64,000 nt of DNA, taken from NCBI GenBank assembly GCA_017617295.1, contig JAFZWN010000015.1, forward strand, positions 22,906-86,905. Reading direction: 5' to 3'. The stretch comes from Clostridiales bacterium. GTDB lineage: Bacteria > Bacillota > Clostridia > Saccharofermentanales > Saccharofermentanaceae. The notes under the pieces were generated by a model. It saw nothing but the letters and a program-made list of their open reading frames with translations, was not told the DNA's origin and searched no databases. This document shows positions 46,503-55,373 of this stretch, one piece after another (positions within the stretch are counted from its first letter, which is position 1; each line of letters opens with the position of its first letter). A program made the translations under genes and the position numbers.

Positions 46503-47489
46503 TCAGAGCATCGTAGCCCTGAGCTCTTCGCCGGAGAGGGGAGAGAGAAGAGCAGGCGCGATGTCAAAAACCGTCTTACAGCCGAAGTCGCCCTTCTGCT
46601 CGAGCCTGTATGCTGCACGGGCATAAGCGATAAGTACCGATGCTGTAAACTCAGGGTTGGAGTCGAGCTTCAGCGAATACTCGATAACATGCTTGTTCTC
46701 ATTATCAAAGCCGGTCCTTCCGCTCCTGATGACGAATCCGCCGTGATTGATCCTGCTGTGGTCGCGAAGGAATTCTTCTTCGCTTATGAAATGTACCGTA
46801 GTATCGTAATCGGCGAAGTAGTTGGGCATTTCCTTTATATTTTTCTCGATCTGAGCCTTATCGGCACCTTCCTCGGCAACTACAAAACATTCTCTGGTGT
46901 GTTTTTCCCTTGTCGTGAGCTCGGGAGCTTCACCTGCTCTTACGCGCTCGAGAGCTTCCGGTACAGGGATGGTGTACTGCTTGCCGTTCTTTACGCCGGG
47001 AACACGTCTTATAGCGTCGGAGTGACCCTGAGATACGCCCTTGCCCCAGAAGGTGTAATCCTCGCCTTCGGTGAGGATGCAGTTGCCGTAAAGACGGTTA
47101 AGGGAGAACATTCCGGGATCCCATCCGCAGGAGATAACGGCAACCTTGTTTGCTTCTTTGGCTGATTCGTCAACAGCCTTAAAATGCTCGGGGATCTTCG
47201 CGTGAGTATCAAAGCTGTCGATAACGTTAAAGTGCTTGGCATATTCTCTTGTCTGTCTGGGCAGATCCGTTGCAGAGCCTCCGCAGATGATCATGACATC
47301 AAAATATGATTTCATTCCCACGAGGGATTCCACGCTGTACACTCTGACTCCGTCAGTCTTGATCTTTATCGATGAAGGGTCTCTTCTGGTGAAGATACCC
47401 TTAAGTTCCATATCTTTATTTTTCCGGATCTCACTCTCGACTCCTTTTGCGAGATTGCCGTATCCTATGATCCCGACTCTGATGGCCAT
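46503..47489 (-). CDS. ddh: meso-Diaminopimelate dehydrogenase
   Basis: 328 residues from the ATG at 47489. NADPH-dependent enzyme making meso-DAP directly from tetrahydrodipicolinate, the one-step branch of lysine and peptidoglycan precursor synthesis. N-terminal Rossmann motif VGIIGYGNLAKGVE, IICGGSATDLP, VISCGWDPGMFSLNRLYG and WGKGVSQGHSDAIRRVPGV are diagnostic. A TTG two codons upstream is a less likely start. Confidence 0.96.
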   Translation of the reverse strand: MAIRVGIIGYGNLAKGVESEIRKNKDMELKGIFTRRDPSSIKIKTDGVRVYSVESLVGMKSYFDVMIICGGSATDLPRQTREYAKHFNVIDSFDTHAKIPEHFKAVDESAKEANKVAVISCGWDPGMFSLNRLYGNCILTEGEDYTFWGKGVSQGHSDAIRRVPGVKNGKQYTIPVPEALERVRAGEAPELTTREKHTRECFVVAEEGADKAQIEKNIKEMPNYFADYDTTVHFISEEEFLRDHSRINHGGFVIRSGRTGFDNENKHVIEYSLKLDSNPEFTASVLIAYARAAYRLEQKGDFGCKTVFDIAPALLSPLSGEELRATML

Positions 47490-47567
47490 ACCCAAAAGTC
47501 TCCTTTTTACGTTTTTTCGTTAACGATTATACTTTTTTCCATTTTATCAGTAAAGAAAAAATTATTG

Positions 47568-47576
47568 TGATATATT
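47568..47576 (+). promoter_or_regulatory. Extended -10 promoter giving a probably leaderless mRNA
   Basis: TG-A-TATATT at 47568-47576 ends 7 nt before the ATG at 47584. There is no Shine-Dalgarno sequence in the intervening AGAACAA. It sits in the 95-bp divergent gap with ddh. Confidence 0.5.
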
Positions 47577-47583
47577 AGAACAA

Positions 47584-49530
47584 ATGAATAGAAAGTTTTT
47601 TGTGTCTGTTTTCTTCTATTTTCTTGCTTTTATCGGTGCCGTGTTTGCTTTCTTGAGTGCCCCTTTAAGCGCTCTTTGGTATGTGGTCTTTGTTTTGCTG
47701 TTCGTCTTCCCGGAAAAGGCCGGAAAGATCACGAAGAAACAGCCTGATATCTGCGGTGCCGTCTATGCGGGGGCCTTTACAACATACTTTTCATCTTTTC
47801 TTCTTCTGTCGCTTATACCGGAAATAAAGAAGACAGCATCATTTCTGATCTATCTCTTTCAGAGAGGTTTGGATTCACTTCTTTTTGAGTTCTTTCTGGT
47901 GGCATCGTTTTATTTTGTTCTCCGGCTCTTTATCCGTTCGCGTAAGATCGCCTCTGCCTTAACCCCTGTTCCGTTCGTTTTCGTGGCGCTTCTTGATTAT
48001 TATGTCTATAATTTCCGCGGTAACGAGATCATAGCGGCCGATATATTCAGTATAAAGACAGCGCTTAATGTGTCGGGAGCGTACGATTTCTTCGATTTTA
48101 TCCCGATCGTCATCATGGGGATCCCCCTTATCCTTTATATGGTGACCGTAAACCGGATCCCTCTTGAGAAAGATACCGGGAAGAGATCACGGCAGACCGG
48201 GGCTTCTGCGATCTGCCTGGCTGTCTGTGTCGTATGTATGGCAGTATCTCTGTTCATAAGTTCGAAATATCATGAGATGAAGATGTGGAAGAACAGTGCT
48301 GCCAAGGATAACGGCATATTCCTGAATATCGCTCTGTCTTTTCCCGCCATGTCACCTCATATGCCGCCGGGTTATTCGACCGATGCGATCGACTCCCGTG
48401 TATCTCCCGCCATAGAGGGGGACGGCAGGGATCCGAATATCATAATCATAATGAACGAGGCCATGACAGATGTTACTTATTCGAATACACTGGACTCATA
48501 TATAGAGGATCCTATGCCTTATATGCATTCCCTTGCGGAGGACCGTGAACATACGGTGTCCGGATATGCCCTGTCTTCTGTATACGGCGGCAATACCGCC
48601 AATTCGGAGTTCGAGATGCTTACGGGTATCACGACTGCTTATCTTCCTTCGGGAGCGATCCCTTATACGCTATATATCGACAGACCGATCATTTCAGTGG
48701 CAAGCGTTCTCCGGGATCAGGGATATGATACGGTAGCCATGCATCCCTATCCGGGCGACGGATGGAGCAGGGATAAGGTCTATCCTCTCCTGGGATTTGA
48801 CGATTCGCTCTTTATGGATGATTTCCGCTACGATGATTCAGATATGATTAGAACGTTTGATTCGGATATGAATGCTTATGAGAATCTCCTCAGGGTCATA
48901 GACGAGCATGAGGCATCATCCGATGCGCCCCTGTTCTCGTTCCTTGTAACCGTACAGAACCACGGCGGTTATGACGATCCCACGGACAATTATGTTCCGG
49001 GAGACTATATTCAGGGACATGACGATGCCAATCTCTTTATCTCTCTGATGCATGAGACGGATAACGCTCTTGAATATCTTATAGGAGAGCTGGAGCAGAG
49101 AGATGAGGAATATGTCCTCCTGATATTCGGCGATCACCATCCCGCGTTGCCGGAGTTCTCCGATGACATGACTCCCGGCGGAGAGGCGTGGAAGATACCT
49201 TTTCTTATCTGGAGCAATAAGGGCCTGACTTATAATGAGGCATATTCGGTCAGGGACGGGGCAGGTGTTACCGATATCGGCTATCTCGGACTCGAGACGC
49301 TTTTATATGCCGGTTCGGACATTCCTTCCTATTTCTCGACGATAATGGAGATAAGGGATAATGTACCTTCGATCAATGCGGCAGGCTTCTATTCTCTTTC
49401 CGGCAATACTTACCGCCCTCTGAACGAAAGCGATGAGGACGGGGCTTCGGCATATATCGAACTGTACAGATATCTTCAGTATGATGTGCTTTTCGATGAG
49501 AATGACAGCGGATTGACAGCTCTTCGTTGA
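47584..49530 (+). CDS. LTA-synthase-like sulfatase family membrane protein (second copy)
   Basis: 648 residues, a paralogue of the protein at 44.0 kb with the same order of segments. Transmembrane helices occupy residues ~5-230, then PNIIIIMNEAMTDVTYSNT, TANSEFEMLTGITTAYLPSG, MHPYPGDGWSRDKVYPLLGF, VTVQNHGGYDDP and LLIFGDHHPALPE. Probably acts on a glycerol-phosphate or related surface polymer. Its transcript seems to be leaderless. Confidence 0.85.
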   Translation: MNRKFFVSVFFYFLAFIGAVFAFLSAPLSALWYVVFVLLFVFPEKAGKITKKQPDICGAVYAGAFTTYFSSFLLLSLIPEIKKTASFLIYLFQRGLDSLLFEFFLVASFYFVLRLFIRSRKIASALTPVPFVFVALLDYYVYNFRGNEIIAADIFSIKTALNVSGAYDFFDFIPIVIMGIPLILYMVTVNRIPLEKDTGKRSRQTGASAICLAVCVVCMAVSLFISSKYHEMKMWKNSAAKDNGIFLNIALSFPAMSPHMPPGYSTDAIDSRVSPAIEGDGRDPNIIIIMNEAMTDVTYSNTLDSYIEDPMPYMHSLAEDREHTVSGYALSSVYGGNTANSEFEMLTGITTAYLPSGAIPYTLYIDRPIISVASVLRDQGYDTVAMHPYPGDGWSRDKVYPLLGFDDSLFMDDFRYDDSDMIRTFDSDMNAYENLLRVIDEHEASSDAPLFSFLVTVQNHGGYDDPTDNYVPGDYIQGHDDANLFISLMHETDNALEYLIGELEQRDEEYVLLIFGDHHPALPEFSDDMTPGGEAWKIPFLIWSNKGLTYNEAYSVRDGAGVTDIGYLGLETLLYAGSDIPSYFSTIMEIRDNVPSINAAGFYSLSGNTYRPLNESDEDGASAYIELYRYLQYDVLFDENDSGLTALR

Positions 49531-49610
49531 CATTAACAAAAAATTATTATTTTTTTGCCTCCATCAGATGTAAAATCTAGGTAAGGATATTATCGAAGGA
49601 GGTGTTTGTT

Positions 49611-50219
49611 ATGTCATACAGCATAGTTACGGTCAGCAGACAGTTCGGCAGCGGGGGAAGGTCTATCGCTCACGGGGTTGCGGACAGACTCGGCTGGGAG
49701 TACTACGACAAGGCCATCATCGATGATGTCGCCATGGAGACCGGTTTCTCCAAGGAATTCATTGCAGCCAAGGGCGAGGAGGCCCCCGGCAAGACAGTCT
49801 TCTCGTACGGCTTTGAGACTCAGGGGGTTCCCGGAGTCATGAACGGAATGACCACCCACGATTACCTCTGGAGCGTTCAGCGTAAGATAATCAAGGATAT
49901 CGCGGAGTCCGGAAAGAAATGCGTTATCGTCGGCAGGAGCGCCGATTATATCCTTCGCGAGATGGACGGCGTTCTTAACGTATATATCAGCGCCGACATG
50001 GATTTCCGTATCAACAGGGTACTTACCAAGTACGGTGACAGCGAGATCAAGATCGAGAAGAGGCTCTCCGACAAGGATAAGAAGAGGGCGGCCAACCATA
50101 AGCACTTCACCGATCTTCAGTGGGGATTTGCTCCAAACTATGATCTCTGTCTCAGTTCTTCGCAGCTCGGGATCGAAAGATGCATAGATATCATCTGCAA
50201 GATCGTCGAAGAGGGCTGA
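49611..50219 (+). CDS. Cytidylate kinase-like family protein
   Basis: 202 residues from the ATG at 49611, which has AAGGAGGTG. The N-terminus VTVSRQFGSGGRSIAHGVAD is the P-loop of the Cmk-like family (AAK6-type). YDKAII, IVGRSADYIL and NVYISADMDFRINRV follow. Members are widespread in Clostridia next to the standard cmk, and their substrate is not established. The Gln-Phe-Gly-Ser-Gly-Gly loop suggests nucleotide binding. Confidence 0.85.
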   Translation: MSYSIVTVSRQFGSGGRSIAHGVADRLGWEYYDKAIIDDVAMETGFSKEFIAAKGEEAPGKTVFSYGFETQGVPGVMNGMTTHDYLWSVQRKIIKDIAESGKKCVIVGRSADYILREMDGVLNVYISADMDFRINRVLTKYGDSEIKIEKRLSDKDKKRAANHKHFTDLQWGFAPNYDLCLSSSQLGIERCIDIICKIVEEG

Positions 50220-50258
50220 TCACAGGCTGTTAGGGGGCGGTTTCAGGCAAGTTCTTTA

Positions 50259-50287
50259 TTGACTAATACCCTTTACTGTACTAAATT
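50259..50287 (+). promoter_or_regulatory. Promoter of the symporter gene, overlapping the upstream terminator
   Basis: TTGACT at 50259 and TAAATT at 50282, spacing 17. The expected start (~50294) falls in the 5' arm of the terminator hairpin at 50288, so transcripts from this promoter would lack that arm. Confidence 0.6.
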
Positions 50288-50326
50288 ATGAAAGGTTGTT
50301 TTTTACGACAGCCTTTCATTTTTTTA
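50288..50326 (+). terminator. Terminator after the cytidylate-kinase-like gene
   Basis: ATGAAAGG and CCTTTCAT form the base of a hairpin extended by TTGT/ACGA-type pairs, followed by seven T. Confidence 0.85.
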
Positions 50327-50340
50327 CAGGTGGGTGTTAT

Positions 50341-51876
50341 ATGGTTATCAAGATCCTTATGCTCGTGGTCTTCTTTGCGGCAATAATCGTTGTCGGTGTC
50401 ATGAGCCACAAGAAAGCAACGAACGTTGACGGATTCGTATTGGGCGGAAGATCCGTTGGTCCCTGGCTTACTGCTTTTGCTTACGGAACCAGTTATTTTT
50501 CTGCCGTTATCTTTATCGGTTATGCAGGACAGTTCGGATGGAAATTCGGTGTCGCTTCCACATGGATCGGTATCGGAAATGCTGTTATCGGTTCGCTCAT
50601 GGCATGGGTCATCCTCGGCAGAAGGACGAGACTTATGACTCATAAGCTCGAGAGTAAGACGATGCCCGAGTTCTTCGCCAAGAGATTTCAGAGCAAGAGC
50701 CTCCGTCTCGGTTCATCGCTCATAATCTTTATCTTCCTTATACCTTATACGGCCTCACTTTATAACGGTCTTTCAAGACTGTTCGAGATGGCTTTCCATA
50801 TCGATTACAAATACTGCATCATAGCAATGGCTGTGCTCACGGGTATCTACGTTATCGCCGGCGGCTATGTGGCTACCGCCATCAACGACTTTATCCAGGG
50901 TATCATAATGCTGATCGGTATCACGGCGGTCGTTCTTGCAGTGCTCAATATAAACGGCGGATTTATGGGTTCCATGATGGAGCTCGCCAAGGTCGAAGGC
51001 GATTTCCCGGAATTTCAGGGTGCTTACACGTCGTTCGTAGGACCTTTGCCGGTCGATCTTCTGGGTGTTGTCATCCTTACTTCCCTCGGTACATGGGGTC
51101 TTCCTCAGATGGTCCAGAAATTCTACGCCATCAAGCATGAGGCAGCAATCCGTAAGGGTACGATCATATCGACGGTCTTTGCCATAGTAGTCGCAGGCGG
51201 ATGCTATTTCCTCGGCGGTTTTGGAAGGCTCTTCCTCACACAGGAAGAAGTTAATGAGATGGGATTCGATGCCATCGTTCCTTCGATGCTCGCCAAGCTT
51301 CCCGATTTCCTTATCGCGGTCGTCGTTATCCTTGTACTCTCGGCTTCGATGTCCACATTGTCGTCTCTGGTACTTACCTCCAGTTCGACTCTGACACTTG
51401 ACTTCATTTCCGGCACCATCGTTAAGAAGATGAGCGAAAAGTCTAAGATGGCTTGGCTTCGTATACTCGTTGTCGTGTTCATCATCATCTCTTCGGTCAT
51501 CGCGATGATCCAGTACAGTTCGAACGTGACGTTCATCGCACAGCTCATGGGTGTATCCTGGGGTGCTCTGGCCGGAGCGTTCCTTGCTCCGTTCCTCTTC
51601 TCTCTTTATTGGAAGAAGGCGACAAAGGCATCGTGCTGGGCGTGCTTTATCTTCGGTTCTGTTCTCATGGTAGCCAACATGCTCTTCAGAGGGTATTTCC
51701 CGGCTATCCTCAAATCCCCGATCAACGCAGGTGCTTTCGCAATGCTCGCAGGATTTATCATCGTTCCTGCTGTTAGCCTTATCTCCAAAAAGCCCGACTC
51801 CAAGCTCGTCGAATCGGCTTTCGAGTGCTATGAGCAGCCTGTTACGGTCAAGGTAAAGAACACTCTTGAAGAGTAA
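50341..51876 (+). CDS. Sodium:solute symporter (SSS family)
   Basis: 511 residues from the ATG at 50341 (AGGTGGG site). About 13 hydrophobic helices. FVLGGRSVGPWLTAFAYGTS, VASTWIGIGNAVIGSLMAW and the family signature around GGYVATAINDFIQGIIML resemble PutP-type Na+/proline or pantothenate carriers. The substrate cannot be told. Confidence 0.88.
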   Translation: MVIKILMLVVFFAAIIVVGVMSHKKATNVDGFVLGGRSVGPWLTAFAYGTSYFSAVIFIGYAGQFGWKFGVASTWIGIGNAVIGSLMAWVILGRRTRLMTHKLESKTMPEFFAKRFQSKSLRLGSSLIIFIFLIPYTASLYNGLSRLFEMAFHIDYKYCIIAMAVLTGIYVIAGGYVATAINDFIQGIIMLIGITAVVLAVLNINGGFMGSMMELAKVEGDFPEFQGAYTSFVGPLPVDLLGVVILTSLGTWGLPQMVQKFYAIKHEAAIRKGTIISTVFAIVVAGGCYFLGGFGRLFLTQEEVNEMGFDAIVPSMLAKLPDFLIAVVVILVLSASMSTLSSLVLTSSSTLTLDFISGTIVKKMSEKSKMAWLRILVVVFIIISSVIAMIQYSSNVTFIAQLMGVSWGALAGAFLAPFLFSLYWKKATKASCWACFIFGSVLMVANMLFRGYFPAILKSPINAGAFAMLAGFIIVPAVSLISKKPDSKLVESAFECYEQPVTVKVKNTLEE

Positions 51877-51896
51877 TAAACAATAAACGTGATCTA

Positions 51897-51905
51897 TGAT
51901 AAAAT
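51897..51905 (+). promoter_or_regulatory. Extended -10 promoter overlapping the symporter terminator
   Basis: TG-A-TAAAAT at 51897-51905. The last bases of the -10 box lie in the 5' arm of the terminator, and transcription would begin near 51912, just past that arm. Confidence 0.5.
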
Positions 51906-51937
51906 AGCGGGGGTGGGTTTCCATTCCCGCTATTTTT
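51902..51937 (+). terminator. Terminator after the symporter gene
   Basis: AAATAGCGGG (51902-51911) and CCCGCTATTT (51926-51935) form a perfect 10-bp stem with a 14-nt loop and further T. Confidence 0.88.
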
Positions 51938-51959
51938 GTGCGTTTATGACAGGTGGCCT

Positions 51960-53333
51960 ATGAAACATTACGATGTCATCATTATCGGAGCGGGTCCGGG
52001 AGGAATATTCTCGGCATACGAACTGTCCCTTCTGAAGCCGGATCTTAAGATAGCCGTTTTTGAAGCGGGAAAGTCCCTGGAACAGAGAAAATGTCCAATC
52101 GACGGCAAGAAGGTGAAAAAGTGTCTTAACTGCAAGTCCTGTGCGGTCATGAGAGGCTTCGGCGGCGCAGGAGCATTTTCCGACGGCAAGTATAATATCA
52201 CTAATGATTTCGGCGGCACCCTTTACGAGCATATCGGCAAGGAACGTGCGCTCGAACTCATGAAGTATGTCGATTCCATCAATATCAGTAACGGCGGGGA
52301 GGGGACGAAGCTCTATTCCACCGCAGGCACGAAGTTTAAAAAGATCTGTCTCGAGAACAAGCTCCACCTGCTGGATGCTTCCGTCAGACATCTCGGGACC
52401 GATAAGAACTACCTGGTATTGGGCAATATCTATGAGAAACTCAAGGATAAAGTGGACTTTTTCTTCGAAAGCCACGTTGATGATCTCTGTATCGAAAACG
52501 GTGAATATATCGTCAGTACTTCCGATGAGAGTTTCTCCTGCGGTACGTGTATAGTATCCGTCGGAAGATCAGGCAGCAAATGGATAGAACGCGAGTGCGC
52601 CGACCTCGGCATCGAGACATTCTCGAACAGGGTGGATATCGGCGTACGGGTCGAGCTCCCCGCTGTTGTATTCTCGCATCTGACGAGTGAACTCTACGAG
52701 TCAAAGATCGTATACCGCACCGAGAAGTTCGAGGACCGTGTCAGGACGTTCTGCATGAATCCCAACGGCTATGTCGTTACCGAGAATACAAACGGTATCG
52801 TCACGGTAAACGGTCACAGCTTTGACGCAGCTGAACTGCAGTCCGATAATACGAATTTTGCTCTTTTAGTCGCCAAGCATTTCTCCGAGCCTTTCAAGGA
52901 CAGTAACGGGTATGGCGAATCGATCGCAAAGCTTTCCAATATGCTCGGAGGAGGAGTCATCGTACAGCGTTTCGGCGATCTTATGAGAGGGAGGAGATCC
53001 AATGAAGAGAGGATCGCCGAATCTACGGTGAGACCTACTCTCGCGGCTACGCCCGGAGATCTGAGCCTCGTTCTTCCCAAGAGGATCTTAGACGGCATTA
53101 TCGAGATGATCTATGCTCTGGATAAGATCGCTCCCGGTACTGCAAATGACGATACGCTTCTCTACGGAGTCGAAGTCAAGTTCTATAATATGGAAGTTGC
53201 CATCGACGGCAATCTCGAGACCAAGTATAAGGGTCTTTATATCATCGGAGACGGAAGCGGCGTGACGCATTCACTGTCCCACGCATCTGCGAGCGGTATC
53301 CACGTAGCAAGGAAGATCGCCGGGGAGGTGTGA
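51960..53333 (+). CDS. FAD-dependent dehydrogenase-like protein (COG2509)
   Basis: 457 residues from the ATG at 51960 (AGGTGG site). The N-terminal dinucleotide-binding motif DVIIIGAGPGGIFSAYEL is followed by a Cys-rich segment (KCPIDGKKVKKCLNCKSC) and FGGAGAFSDGKYN. The C-terminal FAD-contacting GLYIIGDGSGVTHSLSHA is present. The family occurs widely in Clostridia, and its substrate is unknown. It is followed 3 bp later by mgtC-like genes. Confidence 0.88.
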   Translation: MKHYDVIIIGAGPGGIFSAYELSLLKPDLKIAVFEAGKSLEQRKCPIDGKKVKKCLNCKSCAVMRGFGGAGAFSDGKYNITNDFGGTLYEHIGKERALELMKYVDSINISNGGEGTKLYSTAGTKFKKICLENKLHLLDASVRHLGTDKNYLVLGNIYEKLKDKVDFFFESHVDDLCIENGEYIVSTSDESFSCGTCIVSVGRSGSKWIERECADLGIETFSNRVDIGVRVELPAVVFSHLTSELYESKIVYRTEKFEDRVRTFCMNPNGYVVTENTNGIVTVNGHSFDAAELQSDNTNFALLVAKHFSEPFKDSNGYGESIAKLSNMLGGGVIVQRFGDLMRGRRSNEERIAESTVRPTLAATPGDLSLVLPKRILDGIIEMIYALDKIAPGTANDDTLLYGVEVKFYNMEVAIDGNLETKYKGLYIIGDGSGVTHSLSHASASGIHVARKIAGEV

Positions 53334-53336
53334 TCC

Positions 53337-54068
53337 GTGGCTGCTTTGTGGGATTATCTCAAGGAGTTCAATTTCTGGTCGGTGCTTTTCAGGCTTGTTC
53401 TGGCCATGGCATCCGGAGGGATCATCGGTTACGGGCGCGAGAAGAAAGAGCGTAATGCCGGCCTTCGTACATATATGCTCATAAGTATCGGCGCGGCGTT
53501 GACTGTTCTGATCTCGGAGTGTGAATATGAACTTCTTTGCAGCCGGTGGGCATATGTGGCCGAACTGTGCGAGCTGAAGTTCGACGGAACAAGATATGCC
53601 GCGGGTGTCCTTGCCGGAATCGGTTTCCTGGCTGCAGGGACCATAATAGCATCAGCACATCAGCAGGTGTCAGGGCTTACTTCGGCGATCGGGCTGTTTG
53701 CAGCAGCCGTTCTGGGCATCGCGTCGGGAGCCGCTTTTTACGAATGCGTCATACCGGCGATAGTCGTAGTCGTGTTCTGCATGGAGGTCCTGCAGCCGTT
53801 CGAGATCCTTTTCAAAAGGCGGCTCAGAAATATCACGATCACGGTCAAGTTCAATAAAGAAGACGATATCAGGGTCATCCGAAAGACTATCGAGCGTCAG
53901 GGGGCCACGATATTCGATATCGATATCGAGGAAGACGAAAGCGGTGAAGATCATATGTCGGCTATCTTTTCGATGAAGATGAGCAAGGAGAAGTCGTCGC
54001 ACTCCGAGATGCTCTCGTCCATCGCGGAACTGCCGTGCGTCCGGTCGCTGCATGAGCTTATATCTTAA
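53337..54068 (+). CDS. MgtC/SapB family membrane protein (first copy)
   Basis: 243 residues from a GTG. MgtC signatures are SGGIIGYGREKKERNAGLRT and GVLAGIGFLAAGTIIA. About four or five helices are followed by a cytoplasmic ACT-like domain (NITITVKFNKEDDIRVIRKT). MgtC proteins modulate the F-type ATP synthase and Mg2+ or acid stress in some bacteria. It forms a pair with the next gene. Confidence 0.9.
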   Translation: MAALWDYLKEFNFWSVLFRLVLAMASGGIIGYGREKKERNAGLRTYMLISIGAALTVLISECEYELLCSRWAYVAELCELKFDGTRYAAGVLAGIGFLAAGTIIASAHQQVSGLTSAIGLFAAAVLGIASGAAFYECVIPAIVVVVFCMEVLQPFEILFKRRLRNITITVKFNKEDDIRVIRKTIERQGATIFDIDIEEDESGEDHMSAIFSMKMSKEKSSHSEMLSSIAELPCVRSLHELIS

Positions 54069-54078
54069 GGGGGATACG

Positions 54079-54777
54079 ATGTTTAAGATCTTTGATTGTT
54101 TAAGAGACATTAATTTCCTTACCGTAATAGTGCGGCTGATATTCTCGATCATCTGCGGAGGCGCGATCGGACTCGAGAGATCATATAAGAACAGGCCTGC
54201 CGGCTTCAGAACGCACATACTTGTCTGTATAGGCGCCACGATAGCATGCATGACGGGTATCTATCTTTACGTTAACCTCCATTTTCCGACCGACATTTCA
54301 AGGCTCGGCGCGCAGGTCGTCTCGGGCTTGGGTTTCATCGGCGGAGGAACCATAATCGTCATCAACAAAAAGAGGATAAAGGGTCTTACGACCGCGGCGG
54401 GCCTTTGGACATGCGGCGTCATCGGTCTTGCCATCGGCGCAGGCTTTTACGAAGGCGCTCTGATCGCCACGGTCCTTGTCCTGATCGCCGAGATATATTT
54501 CTCCATCGTCGGCAGCAAGATATCTCATAACGACGCTTTCGGCTTCCTGCTCCTTTATGACGAGAAAGAGGCTCTGAACCAGGTAATGAGATACTGTAAG
54601 GACCACAGGATGATGATAAGTAACCTCGAGGTTACCGGCAAGTCCGAAGAATATGATTCGAAATATTCCGTTATCCTTACCGTTCGTCCGCGAAAGAAAG
54701 TAAAGCCCGAGCAGATCATAGGCCACATCCGCGGAATGAAGGGTATAAGCGGAGTCAGAGAAGTCGGCGAGTTCTGA
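54079..54777 (+). CDS. MgtC/SapB family membrane protein (second copy)
   Basis: 232 residues from the ATG at 54079 (AAGGGGG site). CGGAIGLERSYKNRPAGFRT and VSGLGFIGGGTIIV are the family motifs. A C-terminal ACT-like domain follows. It lies 10 bp after its paralogue, suggesting a heteromeric pair (inference). Confidence 0.92.
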   Translation: MFKIFDCLRDINFLTVIVRLIFSIICGGAIGLERSYKNRPAGFRTHILVCIGATIACMTGIYLYVNLHFPTDISRLGAQVVSGLGFIGGGTIIVINKKRIKGLTTAAGLWTCGVIGLAIGAGFYEGALIATVLVLIAEIYFSIVGSKISHNDAFGFLLLYDEKEALNQVMRYCKDHRMMISNLEVTGKSEEYDSKYSVILTVRPRKKVKPEQIIGHIRGMKGISGVREVGEF

Positions 54778-54934
54778 TCGATAGGAGTGGAACGGGATGA
54801 CAGGCAATGCCAGGTATAAGTATGATCATCAGGTTTAAACCGGTCATCGTCTGTAATACGTTTACCGTGAAGTTACGGGAAGAATCCTATAACAACATAT
54901 GTGGTTCTCCGAGTTATCGGACTGACGATCCTTC

Positions 54935-55210
54935 GATGTACCAGATGTTGGTACCAGTGAGATCGGAGTTTTCTTGGGTTTAGTGGTACTAACGCCTGAA
55001 TGTACCAGTAAGTGGTACCAGTGAGATCGGTGTTTTTGCCTTTTCAGTGGTACATCCGATGATTTTCGCTGTTCATCGCTCATCGTGCCGGATGTACCAT
55101 ATACCTGTACCATATAATCCCAGTTCAGAGAAAAAATGTGGTACATATGCCCGGATGTACCATATACCTGTACCATATAATCCCAGTTCAGAGTAAAAAT
55201 GTGGTACATA
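54935..55210 (+). repeat. Array 3: four units of TGTACCA / TGGTACA motifs
   Basis: TGTACCA starts at 54937, 55001, 55093 and 55156. A second site (GGTACCA or TGTACCA) lies exactly 13 nt further on in every unit. The inverted TGGTACA (or TGGTACT) starts at 54984, 55048, 55139 and 55202. Pitch is 64 nt between units 1 and 2 and 63 nt between units 3 and 4; 28 extra bases separate units 2 and 3. Units 3 and 4 are nearly identical over 63 bp; units 1 and 2 share GTACCAGTGAGATCGG. It fills the gap between mgtC and the tRNA-Ala terminator. The remaining gap, 54778-54934, shows nothing else. Confidence 0.9.
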
Positions 55211-55244
55211 TAAAAACCCTTGGAATCAGAGGTTCCAAGGGTTT
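55211..55244 (-). terminator. Terminator after tRNA-Ala
   Basis: On the minus strand AAACCCTTGGAA pairs with TTCCAAGGGTTT, followed by TTA. Perfect 12-bp stem. Confidence 0.9.
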
Positions 55245-55246
55245 AC

Positions 55247-55322
55247 TGGTGGAGCATACGGGACTTGAACCCGTGACCCCCACACTGCCAGTGTGATGCG
55301 CTCCCAGCTGCGCTAATGCCCC
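55247..55322 (-). tRNA. tRNA-Ala(GGC)
   Basis: Cloverleaf with acceptor stem GGGGCAT/ATGCTCC, discriminator A and encoded CCA. The anticodon loop CTGGCAG carries GGC. Confidence 0.95.
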
Positions 55323-55335
55323 AAGCGAATGATAT

Positions 55336-55363
55336 TGTATAACACGGACTCGCATTTCGTCAA
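55336..55363 (-). promoter_or_regulatory. Promoter of tRNA-Ala
   Basis: On the minus strand TTGACG (55363-55358) and TATACA (55341-55336) are 16 bp apart, 13 bp before the tRNA. Confidence 0.7.
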
Positions 55364-55373
55364 GCGATCGTGC

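Noticed and set aside
54862..55209. 115-residue minus-strand frame with an internal 20-residue repeat
   Set aside because: It is only the translation of array 3. Its repeat is the 63-bp DNA repeat, it has no ribosome site, and it runs through intergenic DNA.
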